Positions 6,381 to 15,622 are shown, counted from the stretch's first letter. The stretch is 49,721 nt of DNA from Rhodococcus sp. KRD197 (GCF_017168235.1 NZ_JABFAO010000011.1:764975-814695); one strand, 5' to 3'. The notes: generated by a model from the sequence alone, not told the origin. Program-made: numbers and translations.

Positions 6381-8555
6381 CACAAGGGGGTGGGTTCGGC
6401 CGGAGGAACCCTGCTCCGAACCGAGCCCCTGCGGATCGGCGGCGCCGGCGAGCGCAATGTCGAGTTCGCCCTCCCATTCCCGCTGGACCTGGGCGTCGAG
6501 CGCGTCGAGTCGGGTTGTCAGCGGAGGGTGCTGATCGGGCGGGCACGCGTTGAGCAACGTGAGCAGCAACGATCGCAATCGTCGTTGGACCTGGGTGGAA
6601 CCCGAGCTGTAGTGCCGAATTTCGTCGGTGGCCACGGTGACATAGTCAGCCCAGGTCCGGCGGGTGCCCCTGATACGAGTCGTTGCCGATCGGTCCGACT
6701 CGTGCTGAATCCGAGGGGCGATGATCATCAGTAGGTCTTCGATGTGATCGATGGCCTGCACCGCACGTCCCGGGTCGTTGATGGACGGCGAGAGCGCCTT
6801 GAGTGCGATATCGACCAGTGCCTGCAGGGCAGCCGCTGGGCTCACCGTCGGGCTGTGCGTGTCGCCGAAGATCAGGCATGTCATCAACTGATGCGGTCGC
6901 ACGCGAAGGTGCGGGCCATGCACCTCGAAAAGGACGGCATCCTGTGCGACGAACTCTCCGATGGTCGGTTTCATTTCCACCGTCACACCCCACTTGGTGG
7001 TCAGACGTTGGATGCGATCCAGATCCACGGCCAGCAATATCCGCCCGTCCGGAGAAAGGCGTGTCAGCCGCACCGTCGACGATGTCTCCAGTGGACCGGG
7101 CTCGCGCGGATCAGCCGCCGGTTCGGAGCTGCCCTCGATTCTCCGCACCACCTGCGGATACATGCGGATGATCGAGGTTCGGCCCTGGGCGGCGATCCAC
7201 CGGAGCAGACGTGAGGAGTCGAGCACCATCCCCACGCGCGCCACGAGCCCCACGAACAGGAACGCGCTGACGAACGAGAGCAGAATTGCAATCGAGGTGG
7301 ACAGCACCGGCGCCGTCCATTCACCGGACAGTGCGAGATCCGAGGTGACTATCACCGCGAAGACGAAGGTGGACAGAAACATTCCGATCGACCACCGCAT
7401 GATCGCATCCTGCTGCAGCATCGGCACCACACGCACGGAAATCTGCGAGGCACCGAATTGCATGGCGAGGGTGATAGCAGTGAACACCAAACCGGTCAGG
7501 GTGATCATGCCGCCGGCAATCACTGCGAGCAGCGTCGCTGTCGCACCGATATCGAGGTCGGACTCGAGCGTGACCGATCCGTCTCCCTCTGCGAATTCGG
7601 CGTCGAGGATCACCACTGTGATCGCCGATACGATCGACAACGAGACCAGGAGCATCGGCAACCGCCACAACGGGGTTCGCCGCAACCGCCGCCGCGTGCG
7701 GTTCCACCGCAGCCGGGAGAGCAACCGGTTGGGCAGTTTCGGCGACGACGCCGCTGTGTGCGCCACGGGTTCGACTGCCGCGGGTATCTCGACGGGAACT
7801 CCGAACCGTCCGGACAGCGCCTCCTGCAAGACGATCTTGGCGCGAACGACCGGTTCACGGAGCCGCACTTCGCGTCCCCAGGCTTTGGCCTGCTTCGCAG
7901 GCTTGTCGGCGTACCTCCACCGTGCCCACGGGGAGTTGGGGCGTCCCAGCCTGATTGCCCCGACGATCAGCAGCGGGACGACGAACAACCCCACCAGCCC
8001 GGTCCACAGTTTTCCTTTGAGCAGGGTGATCGCCGCGAGCGCGAGTTGGACCGCCAGACCGCCGAGTACCAGCGCCAATGTTCCCAGTGAACCGTCCTGC
8101 TGGTAGGCGTCGAAATCACCGGTGAAGCCGATGGGGTGCACGCCGAGCAGGTACAGCCCGGTGATCGCGATCGCGGCGAAGACCGCGTCGATCGACGCAC
8201 GCCCTTCCTCGGCCCAGTAGACGTCGCGCAGATGCAGGATCAGAGCGAACTCGTCGAGCATCAGTGCACTTCCGATGCCGAAGATGCTCGCCAGAATGCA
8301 ATTGGCCACCGGTGTGTCGTAGTCGGCGATCGCCACGAGCGCCAGACCCGAGATGAGCACCATCACCAAGCCGAACATGACGTGATGAATGTGCATGCCG
8401 CCGGGCGTGACATTGCCCGGCCACCACGACACTTCGGCACGAATCATGCGGACGCTGAACCTGATGAACAAGAACGCAAGCAGGAAGGACACGAGCAGAA
8501 AGAACAGTGGCAGACGTCCGTTGTCGACGACGGTCTCGGTGAACCACCTACCCAT
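6357..8555 (-). CDS. Two-part integral membrane protein with C-terminal DUF2254 domain
   Basis: This 732-residue protein joins two membrane modules. Residues 1 to about 215 have around six hydrophobic helices and a His-rich motif (GGMHIHHVMFG). A charged, poorly hydrophobic linker (about 215-295) follows. The remainder matches DUF2254: four membrane helices (about 300-450), then a soluble part with the signature ALSPSINDPGRAVQAIDHI. DUF2254 proteins normally stand alone and their function is unknown. ATG 8555 is chosen over GTG 8558 because AGGAGG (8562-8567) is six bases upstream. The extreme C-terminus lies in the tandem repeat at 6286-6380. Confidence 0.78.
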   Translation of the reverse strand: MGRWFTETVVDNGRLPLFFLLVSFLLAFLFIRFSVRMIRAEVSWWPGNVTPGGMHIHHVMFGLVMVLISGLALVAIADYDTPVANCILASIFGIGSALMLDEFALILHLRDVYWAEEGRASIDAVFAAIAITGLYLLGVHPIGFTGDFDAYQQDGSLGTLALVLGGLAVQLALAAITLLKGKLWTGLVGLFVVPLLIVGAIRLGRPNSPWARWRYADKPAKQAKAWGREVRLREPVVRAKIVLQEALSGRFGVPVEIPAAVEPVAHTAASSPKLPNRLLSRLRWNRTRRRLRRTPLWRLPMLLVSLSIVSAITVVILDAEFAEGDGSVTLESDLDIGATATLLAVIAGGMITLTGLVFTAITLAMQFGASQISVRVVPMLQQDAIMRWSIGMFLSTFVFAVIVTSDLALSGEWTAPVLSTSIAILLSFVSAFLFVGLVARVGMVLDSSRLLRWIAAQGRTSIIRMYPQVVRRIEGSSEPAADPREPGPLETSSTVRLTRLSPDGRILLAVDLDRIQRLTTKWGVTVEMKPTIGEFVAQDAVLFEVHGPHLRVRPHQLMTCLIFGDTHSPTVSPAAALQALVDIALKALSPSINDPGRAVQAIDHIEDLLMIIAPRIQHESDRSATTRIRGTRRTWADYVTVATDEIRHYSSGSTQVQRRLRSLLLTLLNACPPDQHPPLTTRLDALDAQVQREWEGELDIALAGAADPQGLGSEQGSSGRTHPLVLGVEPAE

Positions 8556-8645
8556 CACAGGCCTCCTCGCTGCTCACGAGCGAGGCCAGCCTATCGCCGC
8601 ATCGGCACGGGCGGGCGGAGATGCGTTGGGCGAAGACGGGTGGGG

Positions 8646-9098
8646 TCAGAACACCCAACCGCGTAGGGCGAGGAATCTCATCGCACCGGTGACTGCGCTG
8701 ACCGCGACGACAGCGAATATCTGCATCAGCGACGACGCTTCTGGCAGGGCGATGTTGACCACCGCGAGGGCGGTGGTGCCGAGCACGAGGGCCGCGAGTG
8801 CGAGGCCGCCGGCTTCCCACTGCGTCTGGAGGAAACCGACACGCTCGACGGCGTGGAATGTGACGCGCCGGTGCAGTTCGTTGGCCAGGACGGTGCTGGC
8901 AGCGATACCGACGATGTTGGCGACGAAGGAGCCGAGACCGGCGAGGGTGAGGAAGAGGCCGCCGTAGAGGACGTTGCTCGATCCACCTACGAGTACGAAG
9001 CGGATGAACTGTGCGGGGAGCGATTCACCTCGCAGGCGTGCCTTGATGGGTTCACGGCCCGCGCAGCGGGGAGGCCGCGTATCAACCGAACCGCTCAC
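8646..9098 (-). CDS. GtrA-like membrane protein
   Basis: A 150-residue protein with four hydrophobic helices. The opening pattern QFIRFVLVGGSSNVLYGGLF and the ANELHRRVTFHA loop are typical of GtrA-family proteins. GtrA relatives are thought to help move polyprenyl-linked sugars across the membrane, or to act as small subunits in cell-wall glycan assembly. GTG at 9098 has GGAG about five bases upstream. No glycosyltransferase partner is adjacent, so the substrate is unknown. It is followed after 90 bases by the DUF2254 protein on the same strand. Confidence 0.78.
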   Translation of the reverse strand: MSGSVDTRPPRCAGREPIKARLRGESLPAQFIRFVLVGGSSNVLYGGLFLTLAGLGSFVANIVGIAASTVLANELHRRVTFHAVERVGFLQTQWEAGGLALAALVLGTTALAVVNIALPEASSLMQIFAVVAVSAVTGAMRFLALRGWVF

Positions 9099-9177
9099 GA
9101 TGTCTCCAGTTGCCCGTCGCCGACGAAGTCGTCCGCGAGGTCCGTGTTACTGCGGAATCGGGACTGATCGTCCCGAA

Positions 9178-9360
9178 CTAAATCCTGTCGCTCTGAGTCG
9201 ACGAGTCGTTCTCGACCTTCTTGCGAGAGCGACGAGTGAGGTCGAAGTTCATCAAGTCGGGCTTGATCGACGCCAGGAACAGCATCGTGCACCCGATGAC
9301 AACCACGACGATGGTCAGAACCACCACGACGATTCCGATGAACGCGCCGATACTTTCCAT
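9178..9360 (-). CDS. Small single-pass membrane protein (60 residues)
   Basis: The predicted peptide starts MESIGAFIGI and has one strongly hydrophobic helix of about 24 residues, then a basic, polar tail (TRRSRKKVEN). The ATG at 9360 is preceded by GGGAGG at about ten bases. This start removes an unlikely polar extension to 9423. No known family is recognised. It sits 80 bases upstream of the GtrA-like gene on the same strand and may be co-transcribed. Good start signals and a coherent membrane profile support it as real. Confidence 0.6.
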   Translation of the reverse strand: MESIGAFIGIVVVVLTIVVVVIGCTMLFLASIKPDLMNFDLTRRSRKKVENDSSTQSDRI

Positions 9361-9470
9361 AACTGCAAACCTCCCGTGTCGTCCCTTACCGTACTGGGCT
9401 GCCGAAGATCCGGTCGAATCCACCCCGAAACGGACGTTGACGACGGTGTCGCGACGGTAGCGTCCATCCT

Positions 9471-10280
9471 ATGACGTCACGTTTCGAGGGCAAAGTCGCG
9501 TTCATCACAGGTGCAGCTCGCGGCCAGGGCCGCGCCGAGGCGGTCAGGCTGGCTTCGGAGGGAGCCGACATCATCGCCGTCGACGTGTGCGAAGAATTCG
9601 AATCCACGTCCTACGCCGGTGCGACCGCAGCCGACCTGGCCGAGACCGTCGCGGCTGTCGAAGGACTCGACCGTCGCATAGTCGCCTCGAAGACCGACAT
9701 CCGCGATTTCGACGCTCTGTCGTCCGCGCTCGAAGCTGGGGTGGCCGAGTTGGGCCGGTTGGATGTGGTGATCGCCAACGCCGGCATCTGCTCGGCGGCG
9801 ATGTCCTGGAAGATCACGCCCGAGCAGTGGCGGGAGACGCTCGATGTCAATCTGACGGGAACATTCTTCACGGTCAAGGCCGCAGTTCCGATTCTGCTCG
9901 AACAGGGCACCGGTGGCTCAATTGTGATGACCAGTTCGGTGGCAGGTTTGCGTGGACTGCCGTTCCTCGCGCACTACGCAGCCAGCAAGCACGGGATCGT
10001 CGGACTGTGCAGGTCGATGGCGAACGAGCTCGGCCAGTTCGGCATACGCGTCAATTCGATTCATCCGCACGGCGTCGAGACAGGGATGCAGCCGAACGAC
10101 ATGATGGCTCTCCTCGGCGAATACGGCGCGACGCTGGGGCCGATCTTCATGGGTACGTTGCCCGACCCGATGAGCCAGCCGGAGGACATCGCAGCCGCGG
10201 TGGCATGGCTCGCATCCGACGAGGCCCGGCACGTCACGGGGATTCAGTTGCCGGTGGACCTCGGGACGCTGACCCGGTAG
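9471..10280 (+). CDS. Mycofactocin-type SDR family oxidoreductase
   Basis: A 269-residue short-chain dehydrogenase. It has the nucleotide-binding TGAARGQG (about residues 14-21), NAG (about 104-106), the catalytic Ser of MTSSVAG and YAASK. The extended loop after IIAVDVCEEF and the form GKVAFITGAARGQGR are marks of the mycofactocin-coupled SDR group, whose members hold nicotinamide cofactor tightly and hand electrons to mycofactocin. No mycofactocin biosynthesis genes are in the window. Substrates of this group are usually alcohols or terpenoids; none can be named. The ATG at 9471 fits the family start. The gene stands alone. Confidence 0.88.
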   Translation: MTSRFEGKVAFITGAARGQGRAEAVRLASEGADIIAVDVCEEFESTSYAGATAADLAETVAAVEGLDRRIVASKTDIRDFDALSSALEAGVAELGRLDVVIANAGICSAAMSWKITPEQWRETLDVNLTGTFFTVKAAVPILLEQGTGGSIVMTSSVAGLRGLPFLAHYAASKHGIVGLCRSMANELGQFGIRVNSIHPHGVETGMQPNDMMALLGEYGATLGPIFMGTLPDPMSQPEDIAAAVAWLASDEARHVTGIQLPVDLGTLTR

Positions 10281-10370
10281 CACCGAGAGCCGATAGCGCT
10301 GGGCCGGGCAGCGATGCGAGCAGGGCTGTCGCTGGGAATACCTGATCGGGCGCGCTGTTGTATCGAAGGT

Positions 10371-10390
10371 AGTTGATCAGTCAATCAACT
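10371..10390. promoter_or_regulatory. Candidate operator upstream of the first pirin gene
   Basis: AGTTGAT and ATCAACT are perfect 7-base arms separated by six bases (CAGTCA), centred 31 bases upstream of the pirin start. The AT-rich arms stand out in this GC-rich sequence. A MarR- or HxlR-type regulator would suit; this is inference. Confidence 0.45.
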
Positions 10391-10411
10391 TGAGACTTCG
10401 AGGAGATCGAT

Positions 10412-11359
10412 ATGCCCGCTGTAACGGTCGAAAACATCCTTGCCCTTCCCCGCCTACCCCTTCCCGACGCCACCGCGGTGGCCCGGCCGGTCCGGTCGGT
10501 CACCACGGCCCCCGCAGGGTTCGAGGGTGAGGGTTTCCCGGTTCGGCGAGCATTCGCCGGTATAGACCTCACCTTGCTCGACCCGTTCATTCACATGGAT
10601 CAAATGGGCGAGGTCGAATACGCACCCGGTGAGCCGAAGGGAACGTCGTGGCATCCGCACCGCGGATTCGAGACGGTGACCTACATGATCGACGGGATCA
10701 TGGAGCACAAGGATTCGGGCGGCGGCGGTGGCACCATCAGCGGCGGAGACACGCAGTGGATGACCGCGGGCGCCGGGATCTTGCACATCGAGGCTCCGCC
10801 GGAGCACCTCGTCCAGTCGGGTGGACTGTTCCACGGTGTGCAACTGTGGGTGAACCTGCCGCGTGAGAACAAGCTGGCGCATCCGCGCTACCAGGACATC
10901 ACCGGCAGCAAGGTCGCGCTGCTCTCGAGCAACGACGGTGGCGCGCTGGTGCGCGTCATCGCAGGTGAGGTCGCGGGACACCAGGGGCCGGGCTCGACGT
11001 ACACCCCGATCGCACTGTCCCATACGACGGTCGCGCCGGGGGCTGCGCTGTCGCTGCCGTGGAACCCGAGCTTCAATGCCATCGTGTACGTCCTCGCTGG
11101 TTCCGGCACCGTCGGCCCCGAACGTCGACCCGTCGAGAAGGGCCAGACCGTTGTGCTCGGTCGCGGCGACACAATCGAGCTCGCAGCGTCGGAACGGCGG
11201 ACCGAACCACTGGAGGTGTTCGTGCTCGGCGGCCAGCCGATCCGCGAGCCCATCGCCATGGCCGGACCGTTCGTGATGAACACCAGGTCCGAGGTGATGC
11301 AGGCTTTCGAGGACTTCCAGGCCGGCCGACTCGGATCCATTCCCCCCGAATACGCCTGA
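10412..11359 (+). CDS. Pirin family protein
   Basis: A 315-residue bicupin of the pirin family. The N-terminal cupin has the metal-binding His cluster SWHPHRGFETVTYMIDG (about residues 76-92), then MTAGAGILHIEAPP. The C-terminal cupin shows FNAIVYVLAGSGTVG. Bacterial pirins are metal proteins, some with quercetin dioxygenase activity and some acting as redox-linked regulators. AGGAG at 10401-10405 lies six bases from ATG 10412. An operator-like palindrome (10371-10390) suggests inducible expression. A second, divergent pirin lies just beyond the next gene. Confidence 0.88.
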   Translation: MPAVTVENILALPRLPLPDATAVARPVRSVTTAPAGFEGEGFPVRRAFAGIDLTLLDPFIHMDQMGEVEYAPGEPKGTSWHPHRGFETVTYMIDGIMEHKDSGGGGGTISGGDTQWMTAGAGILHIEAPPEHLVQSGGLFHGVQLWVNLPRENKLAHPRYQDITGSKVALLSSNDGGALVRVIAGEVAGHQGPGSTYTPIALSHTTVAPGAALSLPWNPSFNAIVYVLAGSGTVGPERRPVEKGQTVVLGRGDTIELAASERRTEPLEVFVLGGQPIREPIAMAGPFVMNTRSEVMQAFEDFQAGRLGSIPPEYA

Positions 11360-11368
11360 GATGTGCGG

Positions 11369-12754
11369 CTAGGCCAGCCTCCTGATGGCGCGCATCGGGA
11401 TCTCCAGCCAGGTCGGACGGTTTCGGGCCTCGTAGACGGCCTCGTACACAGCCTTGTCCAGCTCGTAGGCGGCGAGCAGGTCCGCCGCAGACCGCGGGTC
11501 CCCTCCCGCCACCGAGGCGTAGCCGTCGCAGAACGCGTCCGAGTTGCGCTGTACCCAGCGTGCAGCGCGCTCGTACGTCTGCGTCGAGGCGTCGGCGCTG
11601 CCGAGGAGCAGGTGATGGGCGGCGTAGTCGAAGGACCGAAGCATCCCGGCGACGTCCCGCAGAGCGCTGTCCGGCTGCCTGCGTTCCTCCAGAGTCTTTG
11701 CCGGTTCGCCTTCGAAATCGATGAGCAACCACTTCGACGGTGTGCGGAGCACCTGGCCCAGATGCAGGTCTCCGTGGATGCGCTGCACTGTGGTGGTGCC
11801 CGCAGCCTCCGCACGGGCGATCAGCTCACGGGCGGCGGGAAGGTGATCGGCAAGGGCGGGCACCACGTCGACGGCTGCCTCCACGCGAGCGAGGATCTCG
11901 TCCACGGACTTCGCCGAGGGTCGTTCGGACGTGCCGAGCTGCCGCGCGAGGTCGGCGTGGACCTGCGCAACCGCAGCGCCGAGCGCGTGTGCCTCGCTCG
12001 CGAAATCCGCCGCCGCGTCCTGCGGTTCGCGATCGCCGGCAAGCAGGTCACGCACCGAGGCCAATGCGGTGGTCCAGCCTTCCGCCGAGTCGGCGACGAA
12101 GTCCTGCGCCATACCCAGCATCGTCAGCTCACCGTCCTGCTCCGTCTCCAGCCACCCGCGCAGCGGAGCGACGTTCTCGCAGCCTGTCTCGGCCAGCGCT
12201 CGATGCAGCTCGATATCAGGATTGACCCCCGGTGAGACCTGGCGAAAGAGCTTGAGCAGCAGCACTTCGCCCAGAATCACCGAGGTGTTCGACTGTTCCG
12301 CGCCGAGGACCCGTCCGAGCATCCCGTGATCGATGGAGTGTGCGACGACGTTCCGAAAGTCGATCGATTCGACGGACTCGGCAGCGGCGAGCGCCTCGCC
12401 GTACAGAGCTATGATCTCCGGGTCGCGCAGGCCATCGAAAACAACCGAGACTTCCGAGTCGACCGATGCCAGCGGAAGTTGCCAGCGCACGAGATCGTCG
12501 ACGGCGTTCGTGCGAAAGCCCAGCGGCACCTGGTATCGCTGCATCCGAACTCCGTTGCCGCCGGGCGAGTCCAATCCGATGTCTACCAGCAGATGTTCCG
12601 CCGACACCCCGGGCCGCGAGCCCAGGGGCACTCGGGCAACTACTGCCAGAGAAACAACCCGCGAGCCCTTTGCTGCAAACCATCGTTGCTGCGGAACCCA
12701 CGCCAGCAGGGCCGCTTCCAGATCGGTCGTTCTCACGCGCGTGGAATCGGTCAT
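11369..12754 (-). CDS. mak: Maltokinase (Mak/Pep2)
   Basis: This 461-residue enzyme should phosphorylate maltose with ATP to maltose 1-phosphate, the donor used by GlgE to build alpha-glucan. Family hallmarks are the N-terminal QRWFAAKG (about residues 22-29), the kinase catalytic loop HGDLHLGQVL (starting residue 327) and the metal-binding LIDFEGEP. The length matches the mycobacterial enzyme (about 455). In many actinobacteria mak is next to or fused with treS; here it lies alone between two pirin genes. Its 3' end is nine bases from that of the first pirin gene, in convergent orientation. ATG 12754 gives the standard short N-terminal arm. Confidence 0.92.
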   Translation of the reverse strand: MTDSTRVRTTDLEAALLAWVPQQRWFAAKGSRVVSLAVVARVPLGSRPGVSAEHLLVDIGLDSPGGNGVRMQRYQVPLGFRTNAVDDLVRWQLPLASVDSEVSVVFDGLRDPEIIALYGEALAAAESVESIDFRNVVAHSIDHGMLGRVLGAEQSNTSVILGEVLLLKLFRQVSPGVNPDIELHRALAETGCENVAPLRGWLETEQDGELTMLGMAQDFVADSAEGWTTALASVRDLLAGDREPQDAAADFASEAHALGAAVAQVHADLARQLGTSERPSAKSVDEILARVEAAVDVVPALADHLPAARELIARAEAAGTTTVQRIHGDLHLGQVLRTPSKWLLIDFEGEPAKTLEERRQPDSALRDVAGMLRSFDYAAHHLLLGSADASTQTYERAARWVQRNSDAFCDGYASVAGGDPRSAADLLAAYELDKAVYEAVYEARNRPTWLEIPMRAIRRLA

Positions 12755-12943
12755 AAGAAAGTATCTCGCCTCCGCTTGTTGCTCGGTCTGCTCACACTAT
12801 CGATCCGGCGCCTGGTCCCGCGCCGGCGAAGCCGAACCGTGTGGCGGTTACCCGAGCAACGACCCCCACACACATTTTCTTTCGTCGCGCGAAAGTTATC
12901 CGACCGGGCACCAGCCCCGACCGCCGACTCGTACAGTGGACAC

Positions 12944-13741
12944 ATGCCCGCTCCAACTCCCCTCCCACACGACCCGTCGGGGTACACGCCGATGCCCCAC
13001 ATCGACATCCACCGCGCTGGCGATCGCCTCAAAACCCGTGTGGCATGGTTGGACTCGAAGCATTCGTTCTCTTTCGGCCAGCATTACGATCCGGACAACA
13101 CCCACCACGGCGTCCTCCTCGTCAACAACGACGACATCGTCTCGCCCGGTCAAGGTTTCGACACGCACGGGCACCGGGACATGGAGATCGTCACGTGGGT
13201 GACGAAGGGGTCACTGGTCCACCAGGATTCGATCGGAAACTCGGGTGTGATCTATCCGGGACTCGCGCAGCGCATGAGCGCCGGTAAGGGCATCATGCAT
13301 TCGGAGAAGAACGATTCCTGGCGACTGAACGGGCAAAGCCACCAGGAGCCGGTCAGATTCGTCCAGATGTGGGTCGTGCCCGACTCGCCCGGGCTGGACC
13401 CCGGTTACGAGCAACTCGAGATCGACGACGAGTTGATCCGCGGGGGACTCGTTCCCGTCGCCTCGGGCATGAAGAAACATCACGGCCAGTCCGCTATTCG
13501 CATCTCCCAGAAATCCGCGGCCCTGCACGTTGCCCGCCTACAACCCGGCGTCGCGGTCACCCTTCCGGAAGCACCGTTCGTGCACGTGTTCGTCGCCCAG
13601 GGCACGGTGCAGATGGAGGGAGCGGGCGAACTGTACGAGGGCGATGCAGTTCGGTTGACTTCGTCGGGCGGGCAACGCATTCACTCGGACAGTCCCGCCG
13701 AGATCCTGGTGTGGGAAATGCATACCAAGCTCGGACCGTAG
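12944..13741 (+). CDS. Pirin family protein (shorter, YhaK-like)
   Basis: The product is 265 residues from ATG 12944, or 249 from ATG 12992. The N-terminal cupin has FDTHGHRDMEIVTWV with metal-ligand histidines and HQDSIG further on; MSAGKGIMHSE follows. The C-terminal cupin is shorter than in the other pirin here. Neither start has a strong ribosome site; a TACAGT at 12934-12939 would suit leaderless transcription only loosely. It differs clearly in sequence from the pirin at 10412, so the two are not a recent duplication. The function may be quercetin-dioxygenase-like or regulatory. Confidence 0.85.
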   Translation: MPAPTPLPHDPSGYTPMPHIDIHRAGDRLKTRVAWLDSKHSFSFGQHYDPDNTHHGVLLVNNDDIVSPGQGFDTHGHRDMEIVTWVTKGSLVHQDSIGNSGVIYPGLAQRMSAGKGIMHSEKNDSWRLNGQSHQEPVRFVQMWVVPDSPGLDPGYEQLEIDDELIRGGLVPVASGMKKHHGQSAIRISQKSAALHVARLQPGVAVTLPEAPFVHVFVAQGTVQMEGAGELYEGDAVRLTSSGGQRIHSDSPAEILVWEMHTKLGP

Positions 13742-13797
13742 ATCGCAGCGCTAAACTCGCACGCACTTCGTTCACGCAGAATACGGGGGTAACAGCA

Positions 13798-14448
13798 GTG
13801 TCCGATCAGAATCCGCCGCAAAATCCGCCGCAGAATCCGTCCGGCGACTACCCACCACCCAGCGGCGGCAATCCGCCTCCCGGCGGCGACTACCCACCTC
13901 CGGGTAACTATCCCCCACCGGGCGGTTACCAACAGGGCGGTTACCAACAGGGCGGCTACCAACAAGGTGGCCAGCCGGGCGGTTATCCCCAGGGCGGACA
14001 GTATCCGCAGGGGCAGCCGGGCGGTTACCAACAGGGCGGCTACCCGCAGGGTGGGCAGTATCCGCCGGCGAGCCCGAACAACACGATGGGCATCGTCGCG
14101 CTCGTACTGGGAATTGCGGGCATCCTGTCGAGTTGGACGGTGGTCGGTGGCATCGTCCTCGGCCTGGCCGCGATCATCCTCGGAATCCTCGCGCGATCGA
14201 AGTACAAGAAGGGCACGGCCACGAACGGCACGATGGCGATCGTGTCGATCGTTCTGGGTGCGATCGCCGTCGTAATATCCGCCGTCGTCATAGTTATCGG
14301 CGTCGGCGTGTTCAACCAGGTCGGTGGCAGCGACTTCATCGACTGCATGAACAACGCCGGCAACAACCAAACACTGCAGCAGCAGTGCGCCGACCAGTTC
14401 GAACGCAACGTCGACGACCAATTCGGCGTCACCCCAGGCGGCTACTGA
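13798..14448 (+). CDS. DUF4190-like membrane protein with a Pro/Gly/Gln-rich N-terminus
   Basis: The 216-residue product starts with about 95 residues of low-complexity repeats (PPQNPPQNP, then GGYQQGGYQQ and GGYPQGGQYP units). Two hydrophobic segments follow: MGIVALVLGIAGIL, and MAIVSIVLGAIAVVISAVVI. This double-helix pattern with a KYKKGTATNG loop matches DUF4190 proteins. A short exported tail with two cysteines ends the protein. GTG 13798 is preceded by a G-rich ribosome site (GGGGGT). Such proteins are common in actinobacteria and may sit in cell-division or envelope complexes, but no function is established. Confidence 0.75.
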   Translation: MSDQNPPQNPPQNPSGDYPPPSGGNPPPGGDYPPPGNYPPPGGYQQGGYQQGGYQQGGQPGGYPQGGQYPQGQPGGYQQGGYPQGGQYPPASPNNTMGIVALVLGIAGILSSWTVVGGIVLGLAAIILGILARSKYKKGTATNGTMAIVSIVLGAIAVVISAVVIVIGVGVFNQVGGSDFIDCMNNAGNNQTLQQQCADQFERNVDDQFGVTPGGY

Positions 14449-14468
14449 CACAGGGGCAACCAGGTCGG

Positions 14469-15527
14469 TCACCAGTCGGCTGCGATCACCACCTGGTTGC
14501 CCCCGCGCCGCTTCGCCTCGTACATCGCCACGTCCGCTCGACGGAGCAGCCCGGTCAGCGCCGTGCCGGTGTCATTGTCGACACCGTGGGTGTGGGCCAG
14601 GCCGATGCTGACAGTCAGCGGACACATGTCCTGCGCTGAGTACAACCGCGTGCGCAGCCACTCGGCGACGGACTCTGCCCGCTCGACCCCCACCTTGGCC
14701 ACCACGGCGAATTCCTCCCCGCCTGTCCTGGCCACGAGCAGATCGTCGACGATCAGGCGTCGCGCCATCAGCTGCAGGGCGACGTCGCCGCACTGATGGC
14801 CGAAGCGGTCGTTGATGGACTTGAACCGGTCCACGTCGAGGACCATCACCGACACGTCGGTGGCGCCCCTCAGAAAGCGCGAAAGCTCCTCGTCGAGACC
14901 CCGGCGATTATGCAGGCCCGTCAGCGGGTCGATTTTTGCGCCATCGGCATCGACACGCAGGCTGAGCAGCAACGACTGCAGCAGCACCGGGAAAGAGAAC
15001 ATCACCGGGAGCAGCACCGCGAGCTGCGAGACCGCGAGTCCGCGGTCGGACTCTGCGGAGAAGATGATCAATCCGAACATCAGAGCAACCGTGCCCGCCG
15101 ACCACGCGAGGTGCGCCAGGAGCACCCTGGGGCCGTGGAGGATCTGGACGTACACCCCGACCACCGCAAGGAGTGCGCACCCGGGAAACGACATCTGGGT
15201 CGATCCGTAGGCCAGCAGGGACATGGTGGTGCCGACCTCTGCGTACACGATGAACAGCAGAGACGTCCGTTCACTCGGCCACGGGCCGCGGAGCCACCGG
15301 GCACCGACGACGAAGGCCGACACCGTGCCCGCTGCGATGAAAACATCGGCGAGTATCGACGTGGGCGGAACTGCGGTGATGTAGGTGGTGACGGCGGCCA
15401 TTCCGAAGCAGATGCAGCAAACGCCGATACAGACGCGAAGCGCGGACAGCACACCGTGGGTACGGAGATACTGAACCATCCAGTCGTAGCTGAACGACTG
15501 ATTCCACCAGCTGCGCAGAAATGTCAC
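14469..15527 (-). CDS. Membrane-anchored GGDEF diguanylate cyclase
   Basis: A 352-residue protein with about six N-terminal membrane helices (residues 28-190) and a C-terminal GGDEF domain. The active-site signature is GGEEF (269-273), with DPLTGLHNRRG at 200-210 and the metal-site LDVDRF near 230. It should make cyclic di-GMP from GTP. The product-inhibition RxxD site before GGEEF is absent. GTG at 15527 is preferred over 15587, giving the plausible N-terminus VTFLRSWWNQSF. The membrane part may sense an external or lipid signal; it matches no sensor I can name. Confidence 0.88.
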   Translation of the reverse strand: MTFLRSWWNQSFSYDWMVQYLRTHGVLSALRVCIGVCCICFGMAAVTTYITAVPPTSILADVFIAAGTVSAFVVGARWLRGPWPSERTSLLFIVYAEVGTTMSLLAYGSTQMSFPGCALLAVVGVYVQILHGPRVLLAHLAWSAGTVALMFGLIIFSAESDRGLAVSQLAVLLPVMFSFPVLLQSLLLSLRVDADGAKIDPLTGLHNRRGLDEELSRFLRGATDVSVMVLDVDRFKSINDRFGHQCGDVALQLMARRLIVDDLLVARTGGEEFAVVAKVGVERAESVAEWLRTRLYSAQDMCPLTVSIGLAHTHGVDNDTGTALTGLLRRADVAMYEAKRRGGNQVVIAADW

Positions 15528-15622
15528 CGACTGCGCCTTTCCTACGCGTGAATTGCCACGGCAACCCGAAGCGCGACCAAACCTCACGGTCGGGTTGTCG
15601 TGGCCATGCTAACCGACAGCGG

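Noticed and set aside
9095..9292. Reading frame of 65 residues on the minus strand
   Set aside because: It overlaps the better supported membrane peptide in another frame, is polar with no motif, and lacks a ribosome site.
12326..12943. Upstream extension of the second pirin gene
   Set aside because: It would read through the maltokinase gene on the other strand; family similarity begins only near 12992.
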